Assembly: GCA_004376435.1 (NCBI GenBank)
Contig: SOJS01000014.1
Location: 1-10,856, forward strand
Direction of reading: 5' to 3'
From: Dehalococcoidia bacterium
GTDB taxonomy: Bacteria; Chloroflexota; Dehalococcoidia; Dehalococcoidales; JAUVZE01
Length of the DNA: 10,856 nt
Part shown: positions 1-9,100 of the stretch, piece by piece
Position numbering within the stretch: the stretch's first letter is position 1
Layout: the number at the start of each line of letters is the position of its first letter
Notes under the pieces: generated by a model
What the model saw: the letters and a program-made list of their open reading frames with translations, nothing else
Databases searched by the model: none
Told to the model about the DNA's origin: nothing
Translations under genes and position numbers: made by a program

Positions 1-372
1 GTCCTGCCGCCTGGCGCCACGGTAGAGGAAGGTAAGCGGGTCACCGTAATTAGCCGCCGCGACCCGGCCGGTGACTGTCTTATAGCCAGGGGGGTGGTGG
101 TGCACTCGGAAACCCCGCTACTGAACCGGCTAAGACTGATGATTGGTCTGAGGCTGGCAGATTTAAGCCGTGTTACCGGCATCATCTCCGTGAATGAAAG
201 CGAAAACCTCATCACTGTTGATGACACCGAGCTTACCTACGATGACAGCACCCTCTTTATCCTGCGCGGCGTTACCAGCGCCGACGAACAGGAAGGCGCC
301 GTCTTCTACCAGGACGAGCTGGCGAGACTGGTGCTGGTGAGGGTGGACACCTCTGAGATAGAAGAGGACTAG
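1..372 (+). CDS. 3' end of an unrecognised protein gene (partial)
   Basis: The frame is open from the first base to a TAG stop at 370–372, giving 123 C-terminal residues; the true start lies outside the window. A GTG at 94 could start a 92-residue protein, but the 31 upstream codons are open and protein-like, so a continuing gene is more likely. The visible part alternates short hydrophobic and acidic stretches, as in a small beta-rich domain. It begins with a proline/glycine-containing segment resembling a surface loop and ends in an acidic tail (DTSEIEED). No catalytic motif, cysteine cluster, signal peptide or membrane segment is visible in this part. It is convergent with the queH end of the rpoB unit and is followed directly by a terminator, so it is the last gene of a plus-strand unit. 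I do not recognise the family and assign no function. Confidence 0.7.
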   Translation, partial: VLPPGATVEEGKRVTVISRRDPAGDCLIARGVVVHSETPLLNRLRLMIGLRLADLSRVTGIISVNESENLITVDDTELTYDDSTLFILRGVTSADEQEGAVFYQDELARLVLVRVDTSEIEED

Positions 373-391
373 CCTGACTGCCATCAGGCTT

Positions 392-426
392 AAGGGGGAG
401 GCCTGAAAGAGGGTCTCTCCCTTTTT
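392..426 (+). terminator. Rho-independent terminator between convergent genes
   Basis: A 9-bp stem is formed by 392–400 (AAGGGGGAG) and 415–423 (CTCTCCCTT), with one G–U pair and a 14-nt loop. A run of five T at 422–426 follows on the plus strand, so it should end the plus-strand gene that stops at 372. The T run overlaps the queH stop codon on the other strand. A second small hairpin (371–377 with 384–390, AGCCTGA/TCAGGCT, 6-nt loop) lies just before it. On the minus strand the same stem is not followed by a good U tract, so termination of queH here would be weaker. Confidence 0.75.
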
Positions 427-955
427 ATTTGGTGTAGCCTTCCCATTCACTGTAGACACAGCCGCAGTACTGCTGGCGGTAGAGGTCAAGCGGCTTGGTC
501 ATATGGCGGCTATCCGAGTAGCGCTTCCTGAGGTCGGCATAGAGAAATTCCATATCCTTCTCCCTAGCCAGCTGGCTGCCAATCTCCTTTAGAAGGTCAT
601 GCTTCTGGTGGGGGCTGATAAGCAATGTGGTGGTAAAAGCATGACTTCCCATCTGGTGAGCCTTCTCCGCTGTCTTGGCTAGGCGGAGCCGAAAGCAATG
701 CTGGCAGCGCTCACCTTCATGACCAGCTACCTGACGGAAGTAGGCTATTATGTCGTAGCCCTCACTGACAGTCAGCGGCAGATTCACCTCTAAAGCCAGG
801 GACTTCATCGCCTCCAGGCGGCGCTGGTGCTCGGTATAAGGGTGGATGTTGGGGTTATACCACAGGGCGCCGACCTCATACCCCTGCTCTCTCCAGTGCT
901 GGACGGAATAAGCAGCACAGTGGGCGCAGCAGCAGTGAATCAGGACTGACTTCAT
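425..955 (-). CDS. queH: Epoxyqueuosine reductase QueH (DUF208 family)
   Basis: QueH catalyses the last step of queuosine synthesis, reducing epoxyqueuosine to queuosine at the wobble position of tRNAs with GUN anticodons. It is the non-homologous alternative to the cobalamin enzyme QueG and carries an iron–sulfur cluster. The 176-residue product has the family signatures in order (numbered from the ATG). These are the N-terminal cysteine motif HCCCAHC at 7–13, YNPNIHP with the following E and R at 33–47, ERCQHC at 82–87, TTTLLISP at 108–115, an ADLRKRY segment near 140, and LYRQQYCGC at 158–166. Where many relatives have CCAPC, this protein has CCAHC. I chose ATG at 955, which leaves 2 nt after the ruvB stop. 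A GTG at 964 would add three residues and overlap ruvB by 7 nt. Neither start has a clear Shine–Dalgarno sequence, which suggests translational coupling to ruvB. Length is somewhat short but usual for the family, with all cysteine motifs present. Confidence 0.93.
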   Translation of the reverse strand: MKSVLIHCCCAHCAAYSVQHWREQGYEVGALWYNPNIHPYTEHQRRLEAMKSLALEVNLPLTVSEGYDIIAYFRQVAGHEGERCQHCFRLRLAKTAEKAHQMGSHAFTTTLLISPHQKHDLLKEIGSQLAREKDMEFLYADLRKRYSDSRHMTKPLDLYRQQYCGCVYSEWEGYTK

Positions 956-957
956 TT

Positions 958-1986
958 TTACCACAGGCTTGGCTGGGGAGGTTTTTTGTTATAGGGCAGG
1001 CCGAGGTGCTCATAGGCAAGAGGGGTAGCCAGTCGGCCGCGGGGGGTTCTCTCAACAAAGCCGAGCTGGAGCAGATAGGGCTCATAGACATCCATAATGG
1101 TATCTGATTCCTCGCTGATGGCGGCGGCAATAGTATCCAGCCCCACCGGTCCACCATTGAACTTGTCAATGATGGTGTGCAGTAGCTTGTGGTCCATCTC
1201 ATCCAGGCCGACATTGTCCACCTCAAGCTTGGCTAATGCCTCAATGGCTACTTCTTTGGTGATAACGCCATTGGCTATTACCTGGGCGTAATCTCGCACC
1301 CTTTTCAGCAGGCGGTTGGCGACGCGAGGGGTGCCTCGGGCGCGGCCAGCAATTTCTGCCAGCCCCCTAGCCTCGGCTTTTATCTTAAGAATGGTGGCTG
1401 ACCGTTTCAGGATGAGCTCAATAGCTTTGTGGTCGTAGAAATCAAGGCGGTGGACAGCGCCAAACCGGTTGCGGAGGGGTGGGCTGAGTAAAGCAAAGCG
1501 GGTGGTGGCACCAATCAGGGTAAGGGAGGGCAGCTTCAGGCGCAGGCTTCTGGCGGTGGCACCCTTGCCAATAACAATGTCTAGGGCAAAGTCTTCCATC
1601 GCTGGGTAGAGCACTTCCTCTACCGCTCGTCCCAGGCGGTGGATTTCATCAATAAAGAGCACATCCTGGCTGCGCAGGTTGGTCAGGATAGCTGCCAGGT
1701 CGCCGCTGCGCTCAATGGCCGGTCCTGAGGTAATGCGGATGTTAACCCCCATCTCAGCGGCAATAATATAAGCCAGGGTGGTCTTGCCCAGACCGGCTGG
1801 TCCGTAGAGCAGGATGTGGTCTAGTGACTCCCCCCTGCCCTTGGCGGCGGCAATAGCTATATTTATGTTGTCCTTAATCCCAGTCTGTCCGATGAAGTCA
1901 TCAAAGCAGCGGGGGCGAAGGCTACTATCAAGTGGTATATCATCGGCGCTGGGTTTACCCGATACAATGCGAGCTATCTTACCCAC
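958..1986 (-). CDS. ruvB: Holliday junction branch migration ATPase RuvB
   Basis: RuvB forms hexameric rings that, with RuvA, drive branch migration of Holliday junctions during recombinational repair in the cytoplasm. The 342-residue product is full length. It has the N-terminal LRP..F..FIGQ segment (23–34), Walker A GPAGLGKT (62–69) and Walker B DEIH (113–116). Sensor 1 GATTR is at 159–163, the arginine-finger segment PLRNRFG at 170–176 and the sensor 2 region GTPRVANRLL at 218–227. A C-terminal winged-helix DNA-binding domain ends with the TPRGR turn near 314–318. It starts with GTG at 1986; AAGGGGG lies directly before the start, unusually close for a Shine–Dalgarno sequence, and no better in-frame start is visible. 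The gene follows rpoC by 39 nt and nearly touches queH, so it looks like part of the rpoBC transcript. ruvA and ruvC are not in the window; ruvB separated from them is not rare. Confidence 0.97.
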   Translation of the reverse strand: MGKIARIVSGKPSADDIPLDSSLRPRCFDDFIGQTGIKDNINIAIAAAKGRGESLDHILLYGPAGLGKTTLAYIIAAEMGVNIRITSGPAIERSGDLAAILTNLRSQDVLFIDEIHRLGRAVEEVLYPAMEDFALDIVIGKGATARSLRLKLPSLTLIGATTRFALLSPPLRNRFGAVHRLDFYDHKAIELILKRSATILKIKAEARGLAEIAGRARGTPRVANRLLKRVRDYAQVIANGVITKEVAIEALAKLEVDNVGLDEMDHKLLHTIIDKFNGGPVGLDTIAAAISEESDTIMDVYEPYLLQLGFVERTPRGRLATPLAYEHLGLPYNKKPPQPSLW

Positions 1987-2025
1987 CCCCTTAACCAGTA
2001 AACAGCTTTATTATAGAGAGAGCCT

Positions 2026-5000
2026 CTAGCTAACCGCCTCTTTCTCCTCGGGCTCATCTGGTTTCTCCTCGTCAGTTACCGGGGCTGGTTCCTCACCAGC
2101 TACCTCGGCGGGCTTTTCATCGGCTGTCTGAGCTGGCTCGGCTGGTTCCTCACTGGTTATCTGAGCCGGTTCTTCATCAACTGGTGCTCCGGTTTCCTCA
2201 CCAACTACCTGAACCGGTGTTCCCTCAATTAGCTCCAGTTTCTCCCCACCGGCTATCTGAGTGGCTTCTTCCTCAAAGATGGGGTAGCGTGCCGGAATCA
2301 GCTTGCCGATAATTACATTCTCCTTAAGCCCGACCAGTTTGTCTATCTTGCCGGAGACGGCGGCTTCGGTAAGCACCCTGGTGGTCTCCTGGAAGGAAGC
2401 GGCTGCCAGCCAGCTATCGGTGCTCAAACTGGCTCTGGTTATGCCCATTAGTACCGGCTGGGCAGTAGCCGGTTCACCACCTTCCGCCAGCACTTTGGCA
2501 TTAGTGTCTTCGTATCGTGACTTGTTTATCAGCTCACCAGGCAGTAGTTCGGTGTCACCCGATGAGTCAATGCGGACCCTGGTCAGCATTTGATGGGCGA
2601 TAACCTCAATGTGCTTGTCGTTTATGTTCACCCCCTGGGAGCGGTAAACCTTCTGCACCTCTTCTACCAGATATTGCTGGACTGCCTCCCGGCCCAGGAT
2701 GCGCAGGATATCCTGCGGGTTGATGGAGCCGTCGGTCAGTTGCTGGCCTGCCTTTACCTGGTCTCTGCTTTGAACACGAATATGGGCATTAGCCGAGATG
2801 GCATATTCTCGCTCCTCGCTCTCCTTGTAGCTGATAAACAGCTTGTCATCTTCAATAATTACCTCACCGGCGACACGAGCCAGCATTGATTGGTCTTCGG
2901 TTGTCAGCTCGGCTGACTTTGCTTTAGTCTTAGTTTTAGTCTTAGTTTTTGCCTTAGCCTTGGGCTTCTGGCTTGCCAGCACAGCGCCGATGTCTACCGA
3001 TTGACCGTTTTTAACTGTAACCTGCCAGCCAGAGGGCAGCGGGTATTCATCACGGAATATCTCGGAGCTGGTGATTTTAATCTTTCTCTCCTCTTCATCC
3101 TCAATCACCTCCGCCACCCCGTCTATCTCTGAGATAATGGTTTGACCCTTGGGCATTCTGGCTTCAAATAGCTCTTCCACCCGGGGCAGACCGCTGGTGA
3201 TATCAATGCCAACGACGCCGCCGGTGTGGAAGGTGCGCAGGGTCAGCTGAGTGCCTGGCTCGCCGATGCTCTGGGCGGCAATTATGCCGACGGCGGTATT
3301 GAGGTCAACAAGCCGCCCACGGGCGAGGTCTCGTCCATAGCAGTAACGGCAGGCTCCCTGCCTTGACTGACAGCTTAAGGGAGAGCGGACATGAACCTCG
3401 CTTAGTCCGGCGGCAATAATCTCCTTTGTTTTTTCCTCGTCAATCTCCTCATTTCGGTCAACAATGGTTTTCCTGTTTTTCGGGTTAATTATCTTGCTGG
3501 CCGCCAGACGACCGGTTATCCGCTCGGTCATTGATGGCAGAAGTCCCTTGTCTTTTGGTTCCGATACCCATAGACCGTCAGTAGTGCCACAGTCATCCTG
3601 CAGGATGACAATATCCTGGGCAATATCAATCAGGCGCCGGGTGAGGTAGCCGCTATTTGAGGTTCTGAGGGCGGTATCAGCTAACCCCTTACGGGCGCCG
3701 TGGGTTGAGATGAAGTATTCCATAACACTAAGCCCTTCGCGGAGGCTTGACTTGATGGGGAAGTCAATTATTCTGCCTGAGGGGTCAGTCATCAGTCCCC
3801 TCATACCAGCCATCTGTCTAATCTGGGCAATGTTACCCTTGGCTCCCGATGCTACCATCATGTAGATGCCGCCATAGTGGTCAAGGCTCTGCGAGATAGT
3901 ATCAGTTAGCCTGTCGGTAGTTTCCATCCACACCCCGATGGTGCCGTTATATTTTTCATCCTCGGTGATTAAGCCGCGGTGGTACTGGTTTTCAATAATG
4001 GCAACCCTTTCCTCCGCCTCTTCTAGCAGCTTGGGCTTGCTCTGGGGCACCTCAATATCCTTCATGCCAATGGTGATGCCTGACTTGGTGGCATAGTGGA
4101 AGCCCAGTCGTTTGAGGTCGTCCAGCACCTTGGCTGTGTCTTCATTGCTTAGTAGCTTGTAGCAGTCGGTTACTATTTTCTTTAGACCTGACTTATCAAT
4201 TGCCTTGTTTAGGAAGCCAAGCTCCTTGGGCAGAACGTCGTTGAAGATAATGCGGCCGACACTGGTCTTGACCCTTTGTCTGCCTCTCTGCTCGTCTCTG
4301 GCTTCAATTTCAGCCCTGAGGTCAATGATGCCCAGTTCATAGGCAAGCCTTGCCTCTTCAAAACTACCAAAGACTGGCCCCTTCCCCTTAGCCTTGGGCT
4401 TGACAGTCGTCAGGTAGAAGCAGCCAAGAACCATATCCAGGGTTGGTGTTGTTATCGGCTCGCCACTGCTTGGCAGTAGCATATTTTGGCTGCTGAGCAT
4501 CATCTCCCGAGCCTCTCTGACGGCAGCTTTAGACAGGGGGATGTGAACCGCCATCTGGTCACCGTCAAAATCAGCATTGAAGGCGGTGCATACCAGAGGG
4601 TGAATCTGGATAGCACTGCCGTCAATGAGAACTGGCTCAAATGCCTGGACGCTGAGCCGGTGGAGGGTAGGTGCCCGGTTGAGGAGCACGGGGCGCTCTT
4701 TGATAACCTCATCAAGTATGTCATAAACCTCTGGCTTGGCTCTTTCCATCAGGCGTCGAGCACTCTTGATGTTATGAGCCAGACCCTGCTCTACCAGGCG
4801 GCGGATAACAAAGGGCTTGAATAGCTCCAGCGCCATCCGCCTCGGTAGGCCACACTGGTGAAGCTCAAGCTCGGGACCAGCAATGATCACTGAGCGCCCG
4901 CTGTAGTCAACCCTTTTGCCGAGCAGGTTCTGGCGGAAGCGTCCATGTTTGCCCCGCAGCATATCAGACAGCGACTTTAGTTTGTGGTTGCCGCTGACGG

Positions 5001-6117
5001 AGACGGCTCGCCCCCTTCTGCCATTATCAATCAGGGAATCAACCGCCTCTTGGAGCATCCGTTTCTCGTTGCGGACGATAATCTCCGGTGCTCCTATTTC
5101 CATCAGATGGCGCAGCCGGTTATTGCGGTTTATCACCCGCCGATATAAATCATTAAGGTCGCTGGTGGCAAATCTACCCCCGTCTAGCTGAACCATAGGT
5201 CTTAAGTCGGGGGGCAGGACGGGCAACACGGTTATAATTATCCACTCCGGTTTATTACCACTGCGGCGGAATGATTCCACTACCCGCAGTTGTTTTGATG
5301 CCTTCTTTCGGTGCTGACCTGAGGTGGAGTGGATTTCCTGAAGAAGGCTGTCACGCATCTTATCAAGGTCAATTTCCTTGATAATCTGGAGAATAGCCTC
5401 AGCACCCATCCCGGCCTCAAAAATCTGACTGTATTTCCTTTTCAGCTCCTGATACTGGTTCTCGGTAAGCAGGGCTCGCTGGCGGAGGTCTTTTAGTTGT
5501 TCCACCTCACTGGCGAGCTTTTCCTCAAGCTGAGCTTTTTCCTCACCAAACTGGCGCCGCAGCTCGTTTACCTCCTCCACGGTTGCCTTTTTCTTCTCCA
5601 TCTCGGCAATTTTGGCTTCCACCTCTTTTTGGCGCTGGGCAATCTCCTCGGCACTGGCCTCCCCAAGCTGTTTAATTGCTTGCTGGCGTGCCTCTTCGTC
5701 TATGGTGATAATGATATAGTGGGAGAAATAAAGAATCCTCTCCAGGTTGCGTGGTGACAGGTCAAGCAGCAGCCCCAATCGGCTGGGTATTCCTCGGGCA
5801 AACCAGATGTGGCTCACCGGGCAGGCTAGCTCAATGTGCCCCATTCTCTCCCGGCGCACCTTAGCCCGGGCAACCTCAACGCCGCACTTATCACAGATAA
5901 TCCCCTTGTAGCGTATCCTTTTATATTTGCCACAGTAGCATTCAAAGTCTTTGGTGGGGCCAAAAGTTCTCTCGCAGAAAAGCCCGTCTCTTTCCGGCTT
6001 CAGGGTGCGGTAGTTGAAGGTCTCTGGCTTGGTTACCTCACCGTAAGACCAGCTTCTTATCTGCTCCGGTGAAGCCAGAGAGATGCGGACGGCATCAAAA
6101 TCGTTAACCTCAAGCAA
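2026..6117 (-). CDS. rpoC: DNA-directed RNA polymerase subunit beta'
   Basis: RpoC holds the catalytic magnesium and half of the DNA clamp of RNA polymerase. The 1363-residue product has the N-terminal zinc site (C60, C62, C75, C78), then a long charged coiled coil (about 141–225). The rudder/clamp-helix region (about 281–335) contains FRRSGNKPEW and FATSDLNDLYRRVINRNNRL. The catalytic NADFDGD is at 514–520 with all three aspartates. The bridge helix is about 802–832 (STHGARKGLADTAL), the second zinc site is C843, C916, C923 and C926, and the trigger-loop segment GEPGTQLTLRTFHTGG is at 952–967. After it comes an enlarged region with a Lys/Thr-rich linker (1051–1068); the protein ends in an acidic, proline-rich tail (about 1281–1363). 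It starts with TTG at 6117, matching the conserved family N-terminus, 8 nt after GGAGG and overlapping the rpoB stop by 8 nt, so the two genes are translationally coupled. Confidence 0.98.
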   Translation of the reverse strand: MLEVNDFDAVRISLASPEQIRSWSYGEVTKPETFNYRTLKPERDGLFCERTFGPTKDFECYCGKYKRIRYKGIICDKCGVEVARAKVRRERMGHIELACPVSHIWFARGIPSRLGLLLDLSPRNLERILYFSHYIIITIDEEARQQAIKQLGEASAEEIAQRQKEVEAKIAEMEKKKATVEEVNELRRQFGEEKAQLEEKLASEVEQLKDLRQRALLTENQYQELKRKYSQIFEAGMGAEAILQIIKEIDLDKMRDSLLQEIHSTSGQHRKKASKQLRVVESFRRSGNKPEWIIITVLPVLPPDLRPMVQLDGGRFATSDLNDLYRRVINRNNRLRHLMEIGAPEIIVRNEKRMLQEAVDSLIDNGRRGRAVSVSGNHKLKSLSDMLRGKHGRFRQNLLGKRVDYSGRSVIIAGPELELHQCGLPRRMALELFKPFVIRRLVEQGLAHNIKSARRLMERAKPEVYDILDEVIKERPVLLNRAPTLHRLSVQAFEPVLIDGSAIQIHPLVCTAFNADFDGDQMAVHIPLSKAAVREAREMMLSSQNMLLPSSGEPITTPTLDMVLGCFYLTTVKPKAKGKGPVFGSFEEARLAYELGIIDLRAEIEARDEQRGRQRVKTSVGRIIFNDVLPKELGFLNKAIDKSGLKKIVTDCYKLLSNEDTAKVLDDLKRLGFHYATKSGITIGMKDIEVPQSKPKLLEEAEERVAIIENQYHRGLITEDEKYNGTIGVWMETTDRLTDTISQSLDHYGGIYMMVASGAKGNIAQIRQMAGMRGLMTDPSGRIIDFPIKSSLREGLSVMEYFISTHGARKGLADTALRTSNSGYLTRRLIDIAQDIVILQDDCGTTDGLWVSEPKDKGLLPSMTERITGRLAASKIINPKNRKTIVDRNEEIDEEKTKEIIAAGLSEVHVRSPLSCQSRQGACRYCYGRDLARGRLVDLNTAVGIIAAQSIGEPGTQLTLRTFHTGGVVGIDITSGLPRVEELFEARMPKGQTIISEIDGVAEVIEDEEERKIKITSSEIFRDEYPLPSGWQVTVKNGQSVDIGAVLASQKPKAKAKTKTKTKTKAKSAELTTEDQSMLARVAGEVIIEDDKLFISYKESEEREYAISANAHIRVQSRDQVKAGQQLTDGSINPQDILRILGREAVQQYLVEEVQKVYRSQGVNINDKHIEVIAHQMLTRVRIDSSGDTELLPGELINKSRYEDTNAKVLAEGGEPATAQPVLMGITRASLSTDSWLAAASFQETTRVLTEAAVSGKIDKLVGLKENVIIGKLIPARYPIFEEEATQIAGGEKLELIEGTPVQVVGEETGAPVDEEPAQITSEEPAEPAQTADEKPAEVAGEEPAPVTDEEKPDEPEEKEAVS
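2029..2277 (-). repeat. Degenerate Glu/Pro/Ala repeats in the RpoC C-terminal tail
   Basis: Codons for residues 1281–1363 of beta' encode a tail built from loosely repeated units such as DEEPAQI, SEEPAEPAQ, DEKPAEVA and GEEPAPVT, ending EEKEAVS. The matching DNA shows recurring TTCCTCACCAGCTACCT-like words with many substitutions. The segment follows the conserved end of the family (the GKLIPA motif near 1271) and is predicted to be disordered and strongly acidic. Confidence 0.7.
2914..2967 (-). repeat. Lys/Thr/Ala low-complexity tract inside rpoC
   Basis: This stretch encodes beta' residues 1051–1068, an alternating Lys with Pro, Ala or Thr (KPKAKAKTKTKTKTKAKS). At DNA level two exact copies of a 12-bp unit (plus strand TTAGTCTTAGTT) sit side by side at 2924–2947, with related hexamers on either side. 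It links two similar-looking beta-barrel half-motifs after the trigger loop. Tandem units of 6 or 12 bp keep the frame, so length variation between strains would be tolerated. Confidence 0.8.
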
Positions 6118-9100
6118 CTTCCTCTCCTCCCTCAGCTGCCTTTTCCTTAGAGGTTTCTTTTATTGTTTCAAGCCCAGCCTCCAGTTTAATGCTTTCCGCT
6201 GTTTCCTCGGCAACGTTTGACTTTTCCCCCTCCTCATTTATCACCTCAACAGCCAGCCCTAGGCTTTGCAGCTCTTTTACCAGAACCCTAAATGATTCCG
6301 GCACACCGGGCTGGAGGATGTCCTTATTTTTAACAATAGCCTCATAGGTTTTATCCCGACCGATGACATCATCCGACTTTATAGTCAGCATCTCCTGGAG
6401 GTTGTGGGCGGCGCCGTAGGCTTCTAGTGCCCAGACCTCCATCTCGCCAAAGCGCTGACCCCCGAATTGAGCCTTGCCCCCTAAGGGCTGCTGGGTAATC
6501 AGGGAGTAGGGACCGGTGGAACGGGCGTGAACCTTATCCTCAACCAGGTGGATTAGCTTCATCATATAGATGTTGCCCACCGTTACTGGCTGGTCAAACG
6601 GCTCACCGGTGTATCCGTCATGGAGTATCATCTTGCCGGTAGTGGGTGGCAGGAGATTTTTTCTCAAATTTACCTTGGCTACTGCCTCATCCAGATTTTT
6701 AATATCTCGGCTGGCGACCCCCAGCTCTTTCAGCCACAGACGCAGGCAGACCTGCTTTGCTTCTCCTGGATAGTCATCGCTAAATACTCTATCGCCATTG
6801 TAGCCGTGGCTCTTAAGCCATGCCTTGGCTAGCTCCAACTGCACCACCGGTATTTCACCGTCGTGGTTGACTGCCCCTGCCTTTCGGGTTATCCAGGCTC
6901 TGGCTAGGGCATCCTCAATGGCAACATCATCGGCACCATCAAAGACAGGGGTCAGTGCTTTAAAACCTGCCTGCGCTGCCCAGCCGAGGTGGGTTTCTAA
7001 GACCTGACCGATATTCATGCGTGATGGGACACCAATCGGGTTGAGGATAATATCTACCGGGGTGCCATCGGGAAGGAAGGGCATGTCCTCAGCCGGTGCT
7101 ACCAGGGCAATAACTCCTTTATTGCCGTGCCGGCCAGCCATCTTATCCCCAGCCGAGATTTTTCGCCTCTGGGCAACCCAGACCTGCACCCATTGGTTAA
7201 CCTTGGCTGGCAGGTCATCGCCACTATCACGGGAGAAGACCTTGACATTAATCACCTTCCCCCACTCACCGTGGGGCACTCGCAGGGAGGTGTCCTTTAC
7301 CTCTCTGGCTTTTTCACCGAAGATAGCTCGCAGCAGTTTCTCCTCTGCTGATAGCTCGGTCTCCCCCTTGGGGGTAATCTTACCGACCAGTATGTTGCCG
7401 GGACCGACCTTGGCACCGATGCGGATAATGCCGCTTTCATCAAGTTCACGCAGGCTTTCCTCACCGACATTGGGTATATCTCTGGTGATTTCTTCCGGAC
7501 CCAGCTTGGTATCCCGCGCCTCTACCTCATACTTCTCAATGTGAATGGAGGTGAACTTGTCCTCCTTAATCAAGCGGTTGCTGATGATGATGGCATCCTC
7601 AAAGTTATAGCCTTTCCAGCTCATAAAGGCACAACAAACATTCTGCCCCAGGGCTAACTCTCCCTGATCGGTAGCTGAGCTATCGGCGATAACTTGGTCG
7701 GCTTCCACCCGGTCACCTTTACTGACTATTGGGTGCTGGTCAATGCAGGTCCCTTGGTTAGTGCGGACAAATTTCATTAGCGGGTATATGTCCTTCTCGC
7801 CGTTATCTGTGGTAACCACAATCTGTGAGCTGGTAACCGAGGCTATCGTGCCCGCATTTTGGGCAAATATTACCTGCCCGCTGTGTCTGGCAGCTTCCAT
7901 TTCCATACCGGTGGCTACCAGAGGCGCCTCGGGGCGGAGCAGGGGCACCGCCTGCCGCTGCATATTGGAGCCCATCAGGGCGCGGTTGGCGTCATTATGC
8001 TCCAGGAAGGGTATCAGTGCTGTGGCGACACTGACTATCTGTTTGGGTGATACATCCATTAGCTGGATTTTATCCGGTGTTTCCAGCAGATAGCGGTTAC
8101 CTATTCTGGCTTCAATCTTTTCCTCCACAAACTGGCTATTCTGGTCAAGCTGGGCATTAGCCTGGGCGATGGTATATTCATCCTCTTTATCGGCGGATAG
8201 GTAGATAATCTCATCAGAGACAAAGGGCACCACCTTTATTTCCCTTGGCTTGAGTTTGGATAGTTTAGTTGCCAGCTGGGGGGTAATGGTAGCCCTAGCC
8301 TCTACGATAGTTTTTTTCCTATCAAGCACTGCCTCCCTGGCTTTCTTACCGGCTAGCCTTTGGTCGCTGTTGCCTAGCTGGGTAATAACCCGGCGGTATG
8401 GCGTTTCAATAAAGCCATAATCGTTAACCTGGGCATAGGTAGCCAGGGAGCCGATAAGACCGATATTAGGTCCCTCTGGCGTCTCAATGGGGCAGATTCT
8501 ACCATAGTGGGAGTGGTGGACATCGCGGACATCAAAGCCAGCCCGCTCCCGGGATAGCCCGCCCGGTCCGATGGCTGATAGGCGGCGCTTATGGGTTAGC
8601 TCGGCTAACGGGTTGGTCTGGTCCATGAACTGTGATAGCTGGGAACTGCCGAAGAACTCCCTGATAGCCGCCACCACCGGGCGGGTATTGACCAGGGCGC
8701 TGGCGGTGATTGCCTCGGTGGCGATGATGCTCATCCGCTCCTTGGCGACCCGCTCCAGATGAAGCAGGCCAATGCGGAACTGGTTTTGAATAAGCTCGCC
8801 AACAGTACGCACCCGCCGGTTTCCCAGGTGGTCAATATCATCAGGGCTGTCACTGCCATTATTGACCATAATGATATGCCTGGCTATCTCTATAATATCT
8901 TCCTTGGTTAAAGCCCGCTCTTTCAGGTCAATATCAAGCCCCAGCCGCTTGTTAAGCTTGTAGCGACCAACAGCACCCAGGTTGTAGCGAGTTGAGTTAA
9001 AGAAGAGATTGGTTATCAGTTTTCTGGCATTTTCGTCGCTGGAGGGTGGGTCACCGGGGCGCAGTTTGTGGTAGATATCGCGCAGGGCATCAGACTCGCT

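Noticed and set aside
163..489. A 108-codon minus-strand frame overlapping the leftmost gene and the end of queH
   Set aside because: It crosses the terminator and overlaps two better-supported genes in other frames.
2010..2015. A perfect TATAAT on the minus strand between rpoC and ruvB, as an internal ruvB promoter
   Set aside because: No -35-like hexamer lies 16–18 bp upstream (GCGGTT is the nearest), so I leave ruvB in the rpoBC unit. A weak internal start is still possible.
4486..4824. A 112-codon open frame on the plus strand
   Set aside because: It is fully antisense to the conserved catalytic core of rpoC and has no recognisable protein character or ribosome-binding site.
7017..7544. 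A 175-codon open frame on the plus strand
   Set aside because: It lies opposite highly conserved rpoB codons; its Ser/Pro/Leu-rich composition is typical of a reverse-strand shadow.
8558..8650. Rifampicin-resistance substitutions in the RpoB pocket
   Set aside because: The usual resistance positions keep sensitive-type residues. The Thr at the E. coli 518 position and Ala at 522 look like natural lineage variation.
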